Below are positions 18,118-26,480 of a stretch of 64,000 bases of DNA, in pieces. The notes under the pieces were generated by a model. It was not told the DNA's origin and ran no database searches. It saw only the letters and a program-made list of their open reading frames with translations. Origin of the DNA: Thermohalobaculum sp039805905 (lineage in GTDB: Bacteria > Pseudomonadota > Alphaproteobacteria > Rhodobacterales > Rhodobacteraceae); the NCBI GenBank assembly GCA_039805905.1, contig JBDIVM010000003.1, positions 248,001 through 312,000 on the forward strand. Reading direction: 5' to 3'. Position 1 is the first letter of the stretch. Each line of letters begins with the position of its first letter. Both the position numbers and the translations under genes were made by a program.

Positions 18118-18146
18118 ATATGGGGGCTGCGGCTGGCGCGGGCAAG
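18118..18146 (-). promoter_or_regulatory. Heat-shock (RpoH-type) promoter of hsp20-DUF1150
   Basis: On the minus strand CTTGCC (18141-18146) and CCCCATAT (18118-18125) are separated by exactly 15 nt. This matches the enterobacterial sigma-32 pattern CTTGAA-N13..17-CCCCATNT in all but the last two bases of the -35 box. Transcription would start near 18110, about 57 nt before the hsp20 ATG. Confidence 0.62.
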
Positions 18147-18199
18147 GGGCGGCACGGGATCCGCGGAAGCGGCTGCCGCCGCGCGGCGCGACGGCATCG

Positions 18200-18218
18200 G
18201 CGCCCCTGTTCCGGGCGC
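18200..18218 (-). terminator. Hairpin downstream of pyrE
   Basis: GCGCCC (18200-18205) can pair with GGGCGC (18213-18218) around a 7-nt loop, about 62 bp after the pyrE stop. No T-run is present. The rest of the 18054-18279 gap holds only the hsp20 promoter. Confidence 0.33.
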
Positions 18219-18279
18219 GATCCGGGGCCGCACGCGGAGCGCCGCCAGCCCGGCCGCTATGTCAGCTGCGGGACCGGCC

Positions 18280-18975
18280 TCAGATCGAAATCGCCGCCTT
18301 CCCCCCATGCGCCGCCGACCATTCCAGCGGACGGTCGAGGAACTTCCCGACCTCGTCCATCGTCGTCGGGTCGAAGTATTCCCCCCGCCGCGCCTCCGCC
18401 AGCACGTCGCGCCAGGTGGCGAGGTAGTGGAGCGCGATCCCCTGCTCGGCCAGCCGGCCCGGCACCTCGGCGAAGATGCCGTAGTGGAACACCACGATGG
18501 CATGGGCGCAGACCGCGCCCGCCTCGCGGATCGCGTTGACGAAGCTGACCTTCGAGCCGCCGTCGGTGGTCAGGTCCTCGACCAGCAGCACCCGCTGCCC
18601 TTCCCGGATGTCGCCCTCGATCCTGGCGTCGCGGCCGAAGCCCTTGGGCTTCTTCCTCACATACAGCATCGGCAGGCTGAGCCGCTCGGCGATCCAGGCG
18701 GCGAAGGGGATGCCGGCCGTCTCGCCGCCGGCCACCGCGTCGAACTGCTCGTAGCCCGCGTCGCGCATCAGCACCGAGCAGGCGAAGTCCATGCAGGCCG
18801 AACGGATGCGCGGGTACGAGATCAGCTTGCGGCAGTCGATATAGACCGGGCTCGCGAGGCCGGAGGTCAGCATGTAGGGCGGATCGGGCCGGAAATGCAC
18901 TGCCCGGATCTCCAGCAGCATGCGCGCAACCTCGCGGGCCATCAGCGCGCGGTCCGGGAAGCTGGTCTGGATCAT
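18280..18975 (-). CDS. pyrE: Orotate phosphoribosyltransferase
   Basis: Joins orotate and PRPP to form OMP in pyrimidine synthesis. It has 231 residues from ATG 18975 (MIQTSFPD), preferred over GTG 18990 because GAGGGA lies about 9 nt upstream. The PRPP-binding loop reads VLLVEDLTTDGGSK, and the flexible catalytic loop is in VRKKPKGFGRDARIEG. It is the last gene of the minus-strand dapA-like-pyrC-pyrE row, 33 bp after pyrC. Confidence 0.96.
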   Translation of the reverse strand: MIQTSFPDRALMAREVARMLLEIRAVHFRPDPPYMLTSGLASPVYIDCRKLISYPRIRSACMDFACSVLMRDAGYEQFDAVAGGETAGIPFAAWIAERLSLPMLYVRKKPKGFGRDARIEGDIREGQRVLLVEDLTTDGGSKVSFVNAIREAGAVCAHAIVVFHYGIFAEVPGRLAEQGIALHYLATWRDVLAEARRGEYFDPTTMDEVGKFLDRPLEWSAAHGGKAAISI

Positions 18976-19008
18976 CGGTCGGTCCCTCACTTGTGGACGG
19001 GTGCAGTA

Positions 19009-20055
19009 TCAGCCCTCGACCCGCCAGTGCAGCGGGAAACCCGGATCGAACACCGTGACGCGGCCCGCCCCGGTCCTTGTCCCGGCGGGATATGCCACTG
19101 GCTCCGCCTGCCTGACCAGCGTGATGCGCACCTCGTTCGGCGGGAGGCCATAGAAGGCCGGCCCGGCCAGCGAGACGAAGCCCTCGAGCCGGTCGAGCGC
19201 GCCTTCCTCCTCGAACACGTGGGCGAGGCAGGAAAGGAAAATCGGCGCCGTGAAGCATCCGGCACAGCCGCAGGCCGCCTCCTTCAGCGGGTCGGCATGG
19301 GGCGCCGAGTCGGTGCCCGAGAAGAATCGCGGATCGCCCGAGACCGCCGCCGCCCGCAAGCTGAGCCGGTGCGTCTCGCGCTTGGCGACCGGCAGGCAGT
19401 AGTAATGCGGCCGGATGCCGCCGGCGAGAACGTGGTTGCGGTTGAGGATCAGGTGATGGGTCGTCAGCGTCGCCGCCAGCCCCTTCTCCGCGCTCCGGAC
19501 ATAGTCGACCCCCTCGCGGGTGGTGACATGCTCCATCGCCACCTTCAGCCCCGGCGTCCGCCGGCGGATGGGATCGAGCACGCGCTCGATGAACACCGCC
19601 TCGCGGTCGAAGATGTCGACCGCCGGGTCCGTCACCTCGCCATGGATGCAGAGCGGCAGGCCGATCTCCGCCATCCGCTCGAGCACCGGGGCCACCTTCC
19701 GGAAGTCGCGCACCCCCGAGGCCGAGTTGGTGGTCGCGCCCGCCGGGTAGAGTTTCACCGCCTTCACCAGCCCCGATTTCGCCGCCGCGGCCACGTCCGC
19801 CGGATCGGTGTCCTCGGTCAGGTAAAGGGTCATCAGCGGCTCGAACCGCGCCCCCTCCGGCAGCGCCTTCAGGATGCGCTCGCGATAGGCTGCCGCCTGC
19901 GCCCCGGTGACCACCGGCGGCACCAGATTCGGCATGACGATCGCGCGCGCGACATGCGCCGCCGAGAACGGCAGAACCCCCTCGAGCATCGCCCCGTCGC
20001 GCAGATGCAGATGCCAGTCGTCCGGGCGGCGGATGGTCAGCCTTGTTCCGGCCAC
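19009..20055 (-). CDS. pyrC: Dihydroorotase (class II, PyrC type)
   Basis: Zinc amidohydrolase that cyclises carbamoyl aspartate to dihydroorotate. It has 348 residues, as expected for the compact E. coli-type PyrC. Metal ligands His15 and His17 lie in WHLHLRDG; the carboxylated lysine lies in AVKLYPAGATTNS; further histidines lie in EHVTT and LTTHHLILN; and the catalytic Asp lies in FSGTDSAPH. The GTG start at 20055 is 8 bp downstream of the dapA-like stop and leaves the conserved RPDDWHLHL near the N-terminus. It is co-transcribed with pyrE. Confidence 0.95.
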   Translation of the reverse strand: MAGTRLTIRRPDDWHLHLRDGAMLEGVLPFSAAHVARAIVMPNLVPPVVTGAQAAAYRERILKALPEGARFEPLMTLYLTEDTDPADVAAAAKSGLVKAVKLYPAGATTNSASGVRDFRKVAPVLERMAEIGLPLCIHGEVTDPAVDIFDREAVFIERVLDPIRRRTPGLKVAMEHVTTREGVDYVRSAEKGLAATLTTHHLILNRNHVLAGGIRPHYYCLPVAKRETHRLSLRAAAVSGDPRFFSGTDSAPHADPLKEAACGCAGCFTAPIFLSCLAHVFEEEGALDRLEGFVSLAGPAFYGLPPNEVRITLVRQAEPVAYPAGTRTGAGRVTVFDPGFPLHWRVEG

Positions 20056-20062
20056 GGCGCCC

Positions 20063-20980
20063 TCAGGCCGCCAGCCGGAAACCGAAGTCGCCGGCGAGCT
20101 GCCCCGCCAGCGCCTGTCCCTCCGCGACGCTCGCCGGCAGGAGCGGCGGCCGCGTGTTGGCCCAGCGCCCATCGCCCGAGGCGAGTGCCAGCATCCGCTT
20201 CATCACCGGGATCGGTGCATAGCCCTGCACGGCGAGGCGGAACTTCTTCACCGTCTCGTGCCTGGCCGCCGCGCCCGCCCTGTCGCCCGCATCCCAGAGC
20301 CGGATCACCTCGGCGATGCCCGCGGCGTTGATGTTGGCGGTGGCCGAGATCACCCCCATCGAGCCGAGCCCGAGGCACTCGATCAGCGGCAGCTCCGACC
20401 CCGGATAGACGATCAGCCCCTTGATCCCCAGCAGGCCAGAGGTGTTCTCCCACACCGCCGAACTGTCCTTGATGCCGACGATCACGCCGGGGAAATCGCG
20501 GTGCAGCCGCGCCACAAGCGGCACGGGGATGCCGACGCCCGAGACCTGCGGGATGTGGTAGAGGTAGATCCTCAGCCGGTCGTCGGCCACGCCCTCGACC
20601 AGCCGGCGGAAATAGGCGTAGAGCCCGTCATCGGCCACGTTCTTGAAATAGAACGGCGGCAGCGTCATCGCCCCGGCACAGCCGAGCGCGACCGCGTGCC
20701 GCGTGAGCCGGATCGTGTCGGGCAGGCTGGTGAGCCCGGTGCCGGGGATCAGCCTTGCCGCCGGCACGCCGGCGGCGACCAGCTTCTCCAGCATCCCCAT
20801 CCGCTCGTCCATGCCGACCGACAGCGCCTCGCTGGTGGTGCCGAACGGCGCGAGCCCGACGCAGCCGTCCGCGAGGCAGCGCTTCGCATGGGCGATGTAG
20901 AGATCCTCGGCGATCGAGAGATCGTCCTCGAAGGGGGTGAGCGTCGGGGCGATCACCCCGCGGAGCGGTGTCTGGGTCAT
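20063..20980 (-). CDS. Dihydrodipicolinate synthase/N-acetylneuraminate lyase family aldolase
   Basis: A 305-residue class I aldolase of the DapA/NanA superfamily. The pyruvate-binding GTTSEALS, the active-site Tyr in YLYHIPQVSG and the Schiff-base Lys in GIKDSSAVWENT are all present. Its place ahead of pyrC and pyrE, and the sequence around the second substrate, do not suggest lysine synthesis; the chromosome probably has a separate dapA. It could cleave a 2-keto-3-deoxy sugar acid or a pyrimidine-related keto acid. The real substrate is open. The gene is the first of the operon and lies behind a palindrome-rich leader. Confidence 0.9.
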   Translation of the reverse strand: MTQTPLRGVIAPTLTPFEDDLSIAEDLYIAHAKRCLADGCVGLAPFGTTSEALSVGMDERMGMLEKLVAAGVPAARLIPGTGLTSLPDTIRLTRHAVALGCAGAMTLPPFYFKNVADDGLYAYFRRLVEGVADDRLRIYLYHIPQVSGVGIPVPLVARLHRDFPGVIVGIKDSSAVWENTSGLLGIKGLIVYPGSELPLIECLGLGSMGVISATANINAAGIAEVIRLWDAGDRAGAAARHETVKKFRLAVQGYAPIPVMKRMLALASGDGRWANTRPPLLPASVAEGQALAGQLAGDFGFRLAA

Positions 20981-21404
20981 GGGCGGGACCTCGTGCTGTG
21001 CCAGGTTTCGGGCCGCGATCGCGGCACCTCGGGATTCGGGCCGGAGGATAGACCGGTTCGCCGGGTGGCGGAACGGCGTTGCCAGCCGTCGGAAAAGCCT
21101 TTCGGCCAGGCCCGGACGGGCGATGGCCGGCCCAGCCGCTGGGCCGCGAGCGCCGAATCACCGGGCGCCCAGGCAACGGCCGGCGCACGCGGGCGCAGTT
21201 GCGAAAGGCAATCGATCATCATTACGATACCTCATGACGGATGAAGATCTCTGATACCGACTCGCGCGCCGGTTGCCAAATCGGCCCGACGCGCAGAACT
21301 CCTCGATTTTGCCATTGTTTGAGGCACCATGGACTCCGGGTTGGGGAAGTCGCGTAAGTACGCCTGCCCTGTGATCTGGTTGAGTACGCATGTGAGGTCG
21401 TGTT
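20981..21404. promoter_or_regulatory. 424-bp divergent control region with two palindromes
   Basis: No gene is seen between the divergent dapA-like operon and the 140-residue hypothetical gene. It contains a perfect 14-bp palindrome GCCGCGATCGCGGC (21012-21025), 32 bp before the dapA-like start, and a second perfect palindrome with 8-bp arms, GGCCCAGC/GCTGGGCC (21129-21145). The part from 21205 to 21330 is AT-richer and probably holds promoters for both directions. A TTGCGA/TACGAT pair (21199-21228, 18-nt spacing) is a weak plus-strand candidate. Confidence 0.5.
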
Positions 21405-21827
21405 GTGAACGATATCATCCATACCGCCGTCGCCTACCGCGACCGGCTCGAGCTTGAAATCGGCAGGATCGAGAATTTCCTCCGCCTGGCCGAGGAACTG
21501 ACCAGCAGTGACAGGGCGATCGCGGCCGGTCTGGCCGCGCCGGGGCCCGGAAAGCCCGATGAGCCCGCTCCGTTTGCAGATTCGATGGTTCCGTCGCGCA
21601 CCGCAGAGACATCTGCGAGCGTGACGACGCTTGTCGCACCCGCGGCGCCGCACGTGGACGAAGACGACGCCGGACTGGTCCTGCACGCCGCGCAGCCGTC
21701 CGAAAGCTTTCCCGTTCCGGCGGTGATCAAGCCTTCGGTCCCGCCAGCCAACCGGGCGACCCGCGGGTCGCTGTTCCGGGGCGCGTGCACATCGCCGGAA
21801 GAGCTTCGCCTGGCGATCGCGAGCTGA
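21405..21827 (+). CDS. Hypothetical protein with helical N-terminus
   Basis: A 140-residue protein I cannot place in a named family. The first 35 residues are clearly ordered (IIHTAVAYRDRLELEIGRIE, then a second short helix). The remainder is rich in Ala, Pro and Ser and looks disordered. The GTG start at 21405 has GAGG 7 nt upstream. The gene stands alone between the dapA-like operon and secB, with over 300 bp of noncoding DNA on each side. The N-terminal pattern suggests a small regulator or adaptor, but this is not more than a guess. Confidence 0.68.
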   Translation: MNDIIHTAVAYRDRLELEIGRIENFLRLAEELTSSDRAIAAGLAAPGPGKPDEPAPFADSMVPSRTAETSASVTTLVAPAAPHVDEDDAGLVLHAAQPSESFPVPAVIKPSVPPANRATRGSLFRGACTSPEELRLAIAS

Positions 21828-22023
21828 CGCCACGGTCGGCCGGCGCCTCCCAGGATCCGCTGCCGGGCGGCAGGGTCCGCAAGGCACGCTGAAGGGTCCC
21901 GGCACGGAGATCTCGCCTGATGCGGAGTCTCGCTGGCGGTTCGCCGCCATCCGCAGTCGGGCACCAGACCGGTGGCGGCGGGCATTGCCACACTCACACG
22001 CCCGGCCCGTCGGTCTGTTTGCT

Positions 22024-22066
22024 GCCGCTTCGGGGGTCACATCCCACGCCTGTCCCCCGAAGCGGC
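22024..22066. terminator. Perfect 13-bp inverted repeat, likely bidirectional terminator
   Basis: GCCGCTTCGGGGG (22024-22036) pairs perfectly with CCCCCGAAGCGGC (22054-22066) across a 17-nt loop, between convergent genes. The loop is long for a simple terminator and there is no T-run. It is 84 bp beyond the secB stop on the minus strand. Confidence 0.5.
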
Positions 22067-22099
22067 GGCGCCGTATCCTCCGCCGCCGAAGGACAGTTT

Positions 22100-22122
22100 A
22101 CCCGGTTCAGGGACGGCCGGGT
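22100..22122 (-). terminator. Short hairpin after secB
   Basis: ACCCGG (22100-22105) pairs with CCGGGT (22117-22122), loop 11 nt, within 30-50 bp of the secB stop. On the minus strand it is followed by AAACTGTCC, with no T-run. Confidence 0.35.
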
Positions 22123-22149
22123 TAACGCCGACAGAAGCTGCGCCGCCCC

Positions 22150-22641
22150 TCAGTTGGGCTTCTGCACCGCCGCCGGCTGCTGCTGCCGGAACTCCTCCAG
22201 CTTCTGCCGGTAGAGTGTCGCGAAATCGATATTGTCGAGCATCAGCGGCGGGTAGCCGCCGTCGCGGGTCACGTCGGCGATGACCCTGCGGGCGAATGGC
22301 AGGATCTGCCGCGGGCACTCGATGAACATGATCGCATGGACATGGGATTCCGGCGCGTTCTGGATGGAGAAGATCCCGCAGTAGTCGAGTTCCGCCAGGA
22401 ACCGCGTATTCTCGCCGGCCGTGGACTTGCAGTTGAGCTTCATGCTGATCTGGTAGCGATCTTCCTCAAGATGCTTGCCGTCGAGATTCACCGTCACGAG
22501 GATGGTCGGCTGCCCTTCCTGGCGGCGGCCCTCGATCACCGCGACGTTCTCGAACGACAGGTCGCGCACGAAGTGCGCCAGCATCCTGATCTGCGGCATC
22601 GCCGGCGCGGCTGCCGCGCCCTGCGGTTCGGTCTCGGCCAT
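22150..22641 (-). CDS. secB: Protein-export chaperone SecB
   Basis: A cytoplasmic tetrameric chaperone, 163 residues. It holds preproteins unfolded and hands them to SecA. Family marks include LAHFVRDLSFEN, the LDYCGIFSIQNAPE helix region and LPFARRVIADVTRDGGYPPL. A Gln/Pro-rich tail is variable in the family. It lies downstream of fxsA on the same strand, separated by 98 bp. Confidence 0.96.
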   Translation of the reverse strand: MAETEPQGAAAAPAMPQIRMLAHFVRDLSFENVAVIEGRRQEGQPTILVTVNLDGKHLEEDRYQISMKLNCKSTAGENTRFLAELDYCGIFSIQNAPESHVHAIMFIECPRQILPFARRVIADVTRDGGYPPLMLDNIDFATLYRQKLEEFRQQQPAAVQKPN

Positions 22642-22739
22642 CGTCCTCAGTCTCCTCGGGTCGCTGCGGCGGCGTGCCGCCTGTTGATCCTGCGCCTACC
22701 AGATCGGTCGCAGCGCCGCAACGCACCTGTGGGCGGCCT

Positions 22740-23276
22740 TCAGCGTCCGGAATCGCCATCTGCGGGACGCGCCGGGTCGCCGGGGCGGCGCCCGCGGGCC
22801 CTCGCCGCGTCCCGGGCTTCCACCACGACATATTCGCCGTCGACGGTACCCGGCCGGGATGACCCATGCGGGCCCGCATGGGCATCGGACCGGGAGAAAT
22901 GCCATGCCGATGCCGCGTCCGCGACGACCATGCGCGACGCCGCCACCCGTATCAGCGCCGAGCGCACCGGCGGGACAAGCAGGAGCAGGCCGACGGCATC
23001 GGTGAGGAAACCCGGTGTCAGGAGAAGGAGACCCGCCGCCAGGATCAGGGCGCCATGGGCGAGCGCGGGAGCGGGACTTCGGCCTGCGCGCAGCCGCGAC
23101 TGGACCGCGCCGGCCATGGTCAGCCCCTGGGCGCGGATCGTCGCGGCGCCGGCAGCCGCCGTCGCCAGGACGCTGGCGATCGTCGGCCAGACGCCGATCC
23201 GGCCGCCGATCTCGACGAAGAGCGCGATCTCGACGAGCGCAACGGCGAGGAGCGGCAGGAACAGCGGCATGCGCAT
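22740..23276 (-). CDS. fxsA: FxsA family membrane protein
   Basis: A 178-residue inner-membrane protein of the FxsA (YtzA) family. E. coli FxsA (suppressor of F exclusion of phage T7) is the named member; the normal function is unknown. The family region begins MPLFLPLLAVALVEIALFVE and includes GLLLLTPGFLTDAVGLLLLV, giving three or four membrane helices. The C-terminal 50 residues are charged and probably cytoplasmic. It faces timA across a 153-bp divergent region and is followed by secB. Confidence 0.9.
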   Translation of the reverse strand: MRMPLFLPLLAVALVEIALFVEIGGRIGVWPTIASVLATAAAGAATIRAQGLTMAGAVQSRLRAGRSPAPALAHGALILAAGLLLLTPGFLTDAVGLLLLVPPVRSALIRVAASRMVVADAASAWHFSRSDAHAGPHGSSRPGTVDGEYVVVEARDAARARGRRPGDPARPADGDSGR

Positions 23277-23429
23277 CGGGCCTCCAGCGGCCCAGGCCTC
23301 ATGCGAGGCGAATATCGCCGGGCCGATAGACTTTGGCGGGTCGGACTCTTACATAAGGTTCGGTGCACGGGCATGCCAGCCCGTGACCACGCGGCGCCGT
23401 GAACGGAGCAGAGGGCGGAAAAGGGCAGC

Positions 23430-24086
23430 ATGAGCACGCAGCTGATCGAGCTGATTATCCTGATCGCGATCGCGGCCTTCGTGCTGTTTCGGCTCAAGTC
23501 GGTGATCGGCACGCGAACGGGTTACGAAGCGCCGCCGGACTATCTGACCCGCGACAAGGCGGCGGCGTCTCCACAGCCGGTTCCGGCACCGGACGCGGAG
23601 GCGGCGTCCCGGGCCGAGCATCCCGTGCCGGACGACGCGCGGGCGGCGATTTCAGGCATGTGCGCGGCCGAGCCCGGCTTCTCGCTGACCGAATTTGTCC
23701 AGGGCGCCCGCAGCGCCTACGAGATGATCCTGATGGGGTTCGAGTCCGGCGACCGGGCGACGCTGCGCAATCTGCTGGCCGCCGACGTGTTCGAGGCCTT
23801 CGATCGCGGCATCGCCGAGCGCGAAGCCAAGGGCTTCCGGGTCGACGCACGCTTTGTCGGCGTCCGCGACGCCCGGCTCGAGCGCGCAAGCTTCGATCCG
23901 GCGACGGGCGAGGCCGATCTGACGCTGCGCTTCGTCGGCGAACTCGTGACGGCGGTGCGGGATCCGGAGGGGCGTGTCGTCGAAGGCGACCCGAACGAGG
24001 TACGCCGGCAGACGGACGTCTGGACCTTCTCGCGCCGCATGGGTGCGCGCGACCCGAACTGGTACCTCAGCGCGACCGGGGAGTGA
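23430..24086 (+). CDS. timA: Tim44/TimA family membrane-anchored adaptor
   Basis: A 218-residue alphaproteobacterial relative of mitochondrial Tim44. An N-terminal membrane helix (LIELIILIAIAAFVLFRL) is followed by a Pro/Ala-rich linker and a C-terminal Tim44-like domain (from about residue 85; FSLTEFVQGARSAYEMILMG, then TFSRRMGARDPNWYL). In Caulobacter-type cells such proteins are described as inner-membrane adaptors. The gene overlaps mltA by 4 bp (GTGA), which indicates coupled translation. Confidence 0.92.
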   Translation: MSTQLIELIILIAIAAFVLFRLKSVIGTRTGYEAPPDYLTRDKAAASPQPVPAPDAEAASRAEHPVPDDARAAISGMCAAEPGFSLTEFVQGARSAYEMILMGFESGDRATLRNLLAADVFEAFDRGIAEREAKGFRVDARFVGVRDARLERASFDPATGEADLTLRFVGELVTAVRDPEGRVVEGDPNEVRRQTDVWTFSRRMGARDPNWYLSATGE

Positions 24087-25165
24087 CCGGTGCTTCGCCG
24101 CTGCGGACCGCGGGCCGGCGCACGGCCCGCCCCGTGCCGCGCGGCCTCACCATTGTCGCGGCGCTGTCGATGACCGCCTGCACCATGGCCGAGAGTGGCC
24201 GGCCACTCGGGTTCTCCGACCTCGACGGGTGGGTGGCCGACGACCATGCCGCTGCTCTCGCCGCCTTCCGGGCCACCTGCGCCGCCGCCGCGTTCCCGGC
24301 AGCCCGCTTCCCCGCTGGCCCGCCGCCCGGCTGGGCGGCGCTCTGCCTCGCAGCGGCGAGCGCCCCCGATCCGCGGCACTTTTTCGAGTCCGCCTTCCGC
24401 CCCGTGCTGTCGGGCGACCCGGCCGAGGCGCTTGTCACCGCCTATCACGAGCCGGTGCTGGACGGCGCGCGCGAGCGCGGCGGCCGCTTCACCGTGCCGC
24501 TCCATGCGCTGCCGCTCGGATTGCCACCCGGCCGGCCCTGGCTCAGCCGGGCCGAGATCGCCGGCGGCGCGCTCGACGGCCGCGGGCTCGAGATCGCCTG
24601 GCTCGCCGACCCGGTCGAGGCGTTCTTCCTGCAGATCCAGGGCTCGGGCCGGATCCGGCTTCCCGGCGGCGGCACGCTGCGGCTCGGCTATGCCGGCAGG
24701 AACGGCCACCCCTACCGCTCGATCGGGCGGCTGCTGGTCGAGCGTGGCGAGTTGACTCTCGAGGAGGCCACGGCTGATGCCATCGCCGCCTGGCTCCGCG
24801 CCGATACCGCCCGCGGTGCGCGGCTGATGGACGAGAATCCCTCCTACGTCTTCTTCCGCGAGCTCGCCGGCCTGCCGCCCGAGGCCGGGCCGGTCGGCAC
24901 CCTCGGCCTGCCGCTGACCGCCGGGCGCTCGGTCGCCGTCGACCCCGCGTACCACCCGCTCGGCCTGCCGGTCTGGATCGAGGCAGCGACGCCCGCGGGC
25001 CCGTTCCGCCGCCTGATGGTCGCCGAGGATACCGGCAGCGCGATCCGCGGCCCGCAGCGCGCCGACCTTTTCCTCGGCACCGGCGCGGCCGCCGGAGTCG
25101 AGGCTGGCGGCACCCGTTCCGGCGGCCGCGTCATCGGCCTCGTGCCGAAAGTGCCCGCGCCATGA
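24083..25165 (+). CDS. mltA: Membrane-bound lytic murein transglycosylase A
   Basis: Cleaves the glycan strands of peptidoglycan, leaving 1,6-anhydro ends. It has 360 residues from GTG 24083; GTG 24134 would give 343 and a tighter signal peptide (MPRGLTIVAALSMTACTMAE). The TAC before the Cys makes a plausible lipobox, so it may be a lipoprotein as in E. coli. The MltA beta domain includes AYHEPVL and FFLQIQGSGRI; the 3D domain carries the catalytic Asp region VAEDTGSAIRGPQRADLF and ends GRVIGLVPK. It overlaps smr by 4 bp. Confidence 0.95.
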   Translation: MTGASPLRTAGRRTARPVPRGLTIVAALSMTACTMAESGRPLGFSDLDGWVADDHAAALAAFRATCAAAAFPAARFPAGPPPGWAALCLAAASAPDPRHFFESAFRPVLSGDPAEALVTAYHEPVLDGARERGGRFTVPLHALPLGLPPGRPWLSRAEIAGGALDGRGLEIAWLADPVEAFFLQIQGSGRIRLPGGGTLRLGYAGRNGHPYRSIGRLLVERGELTLEEATADAIAAWLRADTARGARLMDENPSYVFFRELAGLPPEAGPVGTLGLPLTAGRSVAVDPAYHPLGLPVWIEAATPAGPFRRLMVAEDTGSAIRGPQRADLFLGTGAAAGVEAGGTRSGGRVIGLVPKVPAP

Positions 25166-25827
25166 CCCGCGCCCCCCGCCGCCCCCGCGGCAAGCTCGGG
25201 CCCGAGGACGAGGCGCTCTGGCGTGAGGTCACCCGCCGCGCCACCCCGCTCCATCCGGCCGGCCGCGGCCCCGGCGGCGTGCACTCCGGGGACGACCCGC
25301 TGCCGCCGCCTCCCGTTGCAGCGCCGACCGCAGGTCCGGAGGCGCCGCCGAAGGTCCCCGCCTCCCGCCGCCTCCGGCCCCACGCCCCGGCCACGCCCCC
25401 GGCCGCCCGCACCGGCCTCGCCAGGGTCGACCTGACCGAGTGCGACCTCTCCCCGGTCGGCCGCCCTGCCGCCGGCCTCGACCGGCGCACCGCCGAGCGC
25501 CTGCGTCGGGGGCTCCGCCAGCCCGGGCTCCGCCTCGACCTCCACGGCATGACGGCCGAGCGCGCCCATCTCGCCCTCGACCGCTGCATTGCCCGGGCGC
25601 TCGCCGAGGGCGAGAGGCTGATCCTGGTGATCACCGGCAAGGGCGGCCGCCGCCGCGGCCCGGACGACGCGCCCTTCATGCGCGAGGATCGCGGCGTGCT
25701 GCGCCAGCAGGCGCCGGAATGGCTGCGCTCCGGACCCCATGCGCGCCACATCGTCGGCATTTACCAGGCGCATCAGCGCCACGGCGGGGCAGGCGCCTTC
25801 TACGTCTACCTCAAGAAGCGTCGCTGA
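25162..25827 (+). CDS. Smr domain (MutS2 C-terminal type) protein
   Basis: A 221-residue protein with a basic, Pro-rich and probably disordered N-terminal half. The C-terminal Smr domain (from about residue 120) carries LDLHGMTAERAHLALDRCI, with its HGM motif, and the nuclease loop VITGKGG. Smr domains bind or cleave RNA or branched DNA; recent family work links some to ribosome rescue, but the role of this stand-alone form is not settled. It is the last gene of timA-mltA-smr and converges with the CBS gene. Confidence 0.92.
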   Translation: MTRAPRRPRGKLGPEDEALWREVTRRATPLHPAGRGPGGVHSGDDPLPPPPVAAPTAGPEAPPKVPASRRLRPHAPATPPAARTGLARVDLTECDLSPVGRPAAGLDRRTAERLRRGLRQPGLRLDLHGMTAERAHLALDRCIARALAEGERLILVITGKGGRRRGPDDAPFMREDRGVLRQQAPEWLRSGPHARHIVGIYQAHQRHGGAGAFYVYLKKRR

Positions 25828-25843
25828 GGCAGGGCGGCGCGGC

Positions 25844-26278
25844 TCAGTGCCCGGCGGTGGCGATGTCGCGCAGCACGTTCGCCTCCAGCGACATCTCCTC
25901 CAGCCGGTGCTTGACCACATCGCCGACGCTGACGATGCCGACGACCTTGCGCCCCGCCATCACCGGCAGGTGGCGGATCCGGTTCTCGGTCATGATGCGG
26001 GCAATGCGCGAGATGCTGTCCTCGGCGGTGCAGGTGACGACCCGCCTCGTCATCAGGTCGGCGACGGATTTGGCGAGGCAGGCCGCGCCATGCTCTGCGA
26101 TGCCGTGCACCACGTCGCGCTCCGAGACGATCCCCTCGAGCCCGCCGCCCTCGCCGGTCACCACCATGGCGCCCACGCGCGCCATGCGCAGGCGGTGCGA
26201 CAGGGTCTCGATCGATTCGCCCGGTCGGACGCTCATCACCTCCGTGCCTTTCTGCTTGAGGATGTCGGCAACCTTCAT
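25844..26278 (-). CDS. CBS-pair domain protein (paralogue of 9108-9548)
   Basis: A 144-residue protein of two CBS repeats (about 5-60 and 72-130). Characteristic pieces are GIVSERDVVHGIAEHGA in the first and IRHLPVMAGRKVVGIVS in the second. Such stand-alone pairs in alphaproteobacteria are thought to sense AMP/ATP. It shares overall architecture and several short segments with the CBS protein at 9108-9548. No partner gene is adjacent. Confidence 0.9.
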   Translation of the reverse strand: MKVADILKQKGTEVMSVRPGESIETLSHRLRMARVGAMVVTGEGGGLEGIVSERDVVHGIAEHGAACLAKSVADLMTRRVVTCTAEDSISRIARIMTENRIRHLPVMAGRKVVGIVSVGDVVKHRLEEMSLEANVLRDIATAGH

Positions 26279-26445
26279 GGCATATCTCCATCGTTACCCG
26301 GACCCTCAGGCCATCGCCGTCGAGACTGATTCCGGGCAGGGCACCTGGAAACGCTGCATCGCCTGCCGATCAAGATCCTAACGCGGAATCGGCGGCAAAG
26401 GCGAGTCGGAGACGGGTCGCGGGTGCGTCACGATCCGATGAGCGG

Positions 26446-26475
26446 TTGACCGATCCCGGCCGCCACCCCTAGAGA
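26446..26475 (+). promoter_or_regulatory. Candidate promoter of the LysE gene, possibly leaderless
   Basis: TTGACC (26446-26451) and TAGAGA (26470-26475) are 18 nt apart. The start codon lies at 26481, about where transcription should begin, and no clear ribosome site precedes it. If real, the mRNA would be leaderless. Confidence 0.4.
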
Positions 26476-26480
26476 CGCGG

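Larger units (their letters stand above)
21828..22149. other. 322-bp spacer between hypothetical gene and secB
   Basis: No coding sequence is recognised. It contains two hairpins, listed separately: a perfect 13-bp inverted repeat at 22024-22066 and a smaller one at 22100-22122 just past the secB stop. The remainder shows no structure I can name. Confidence 0.5.
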
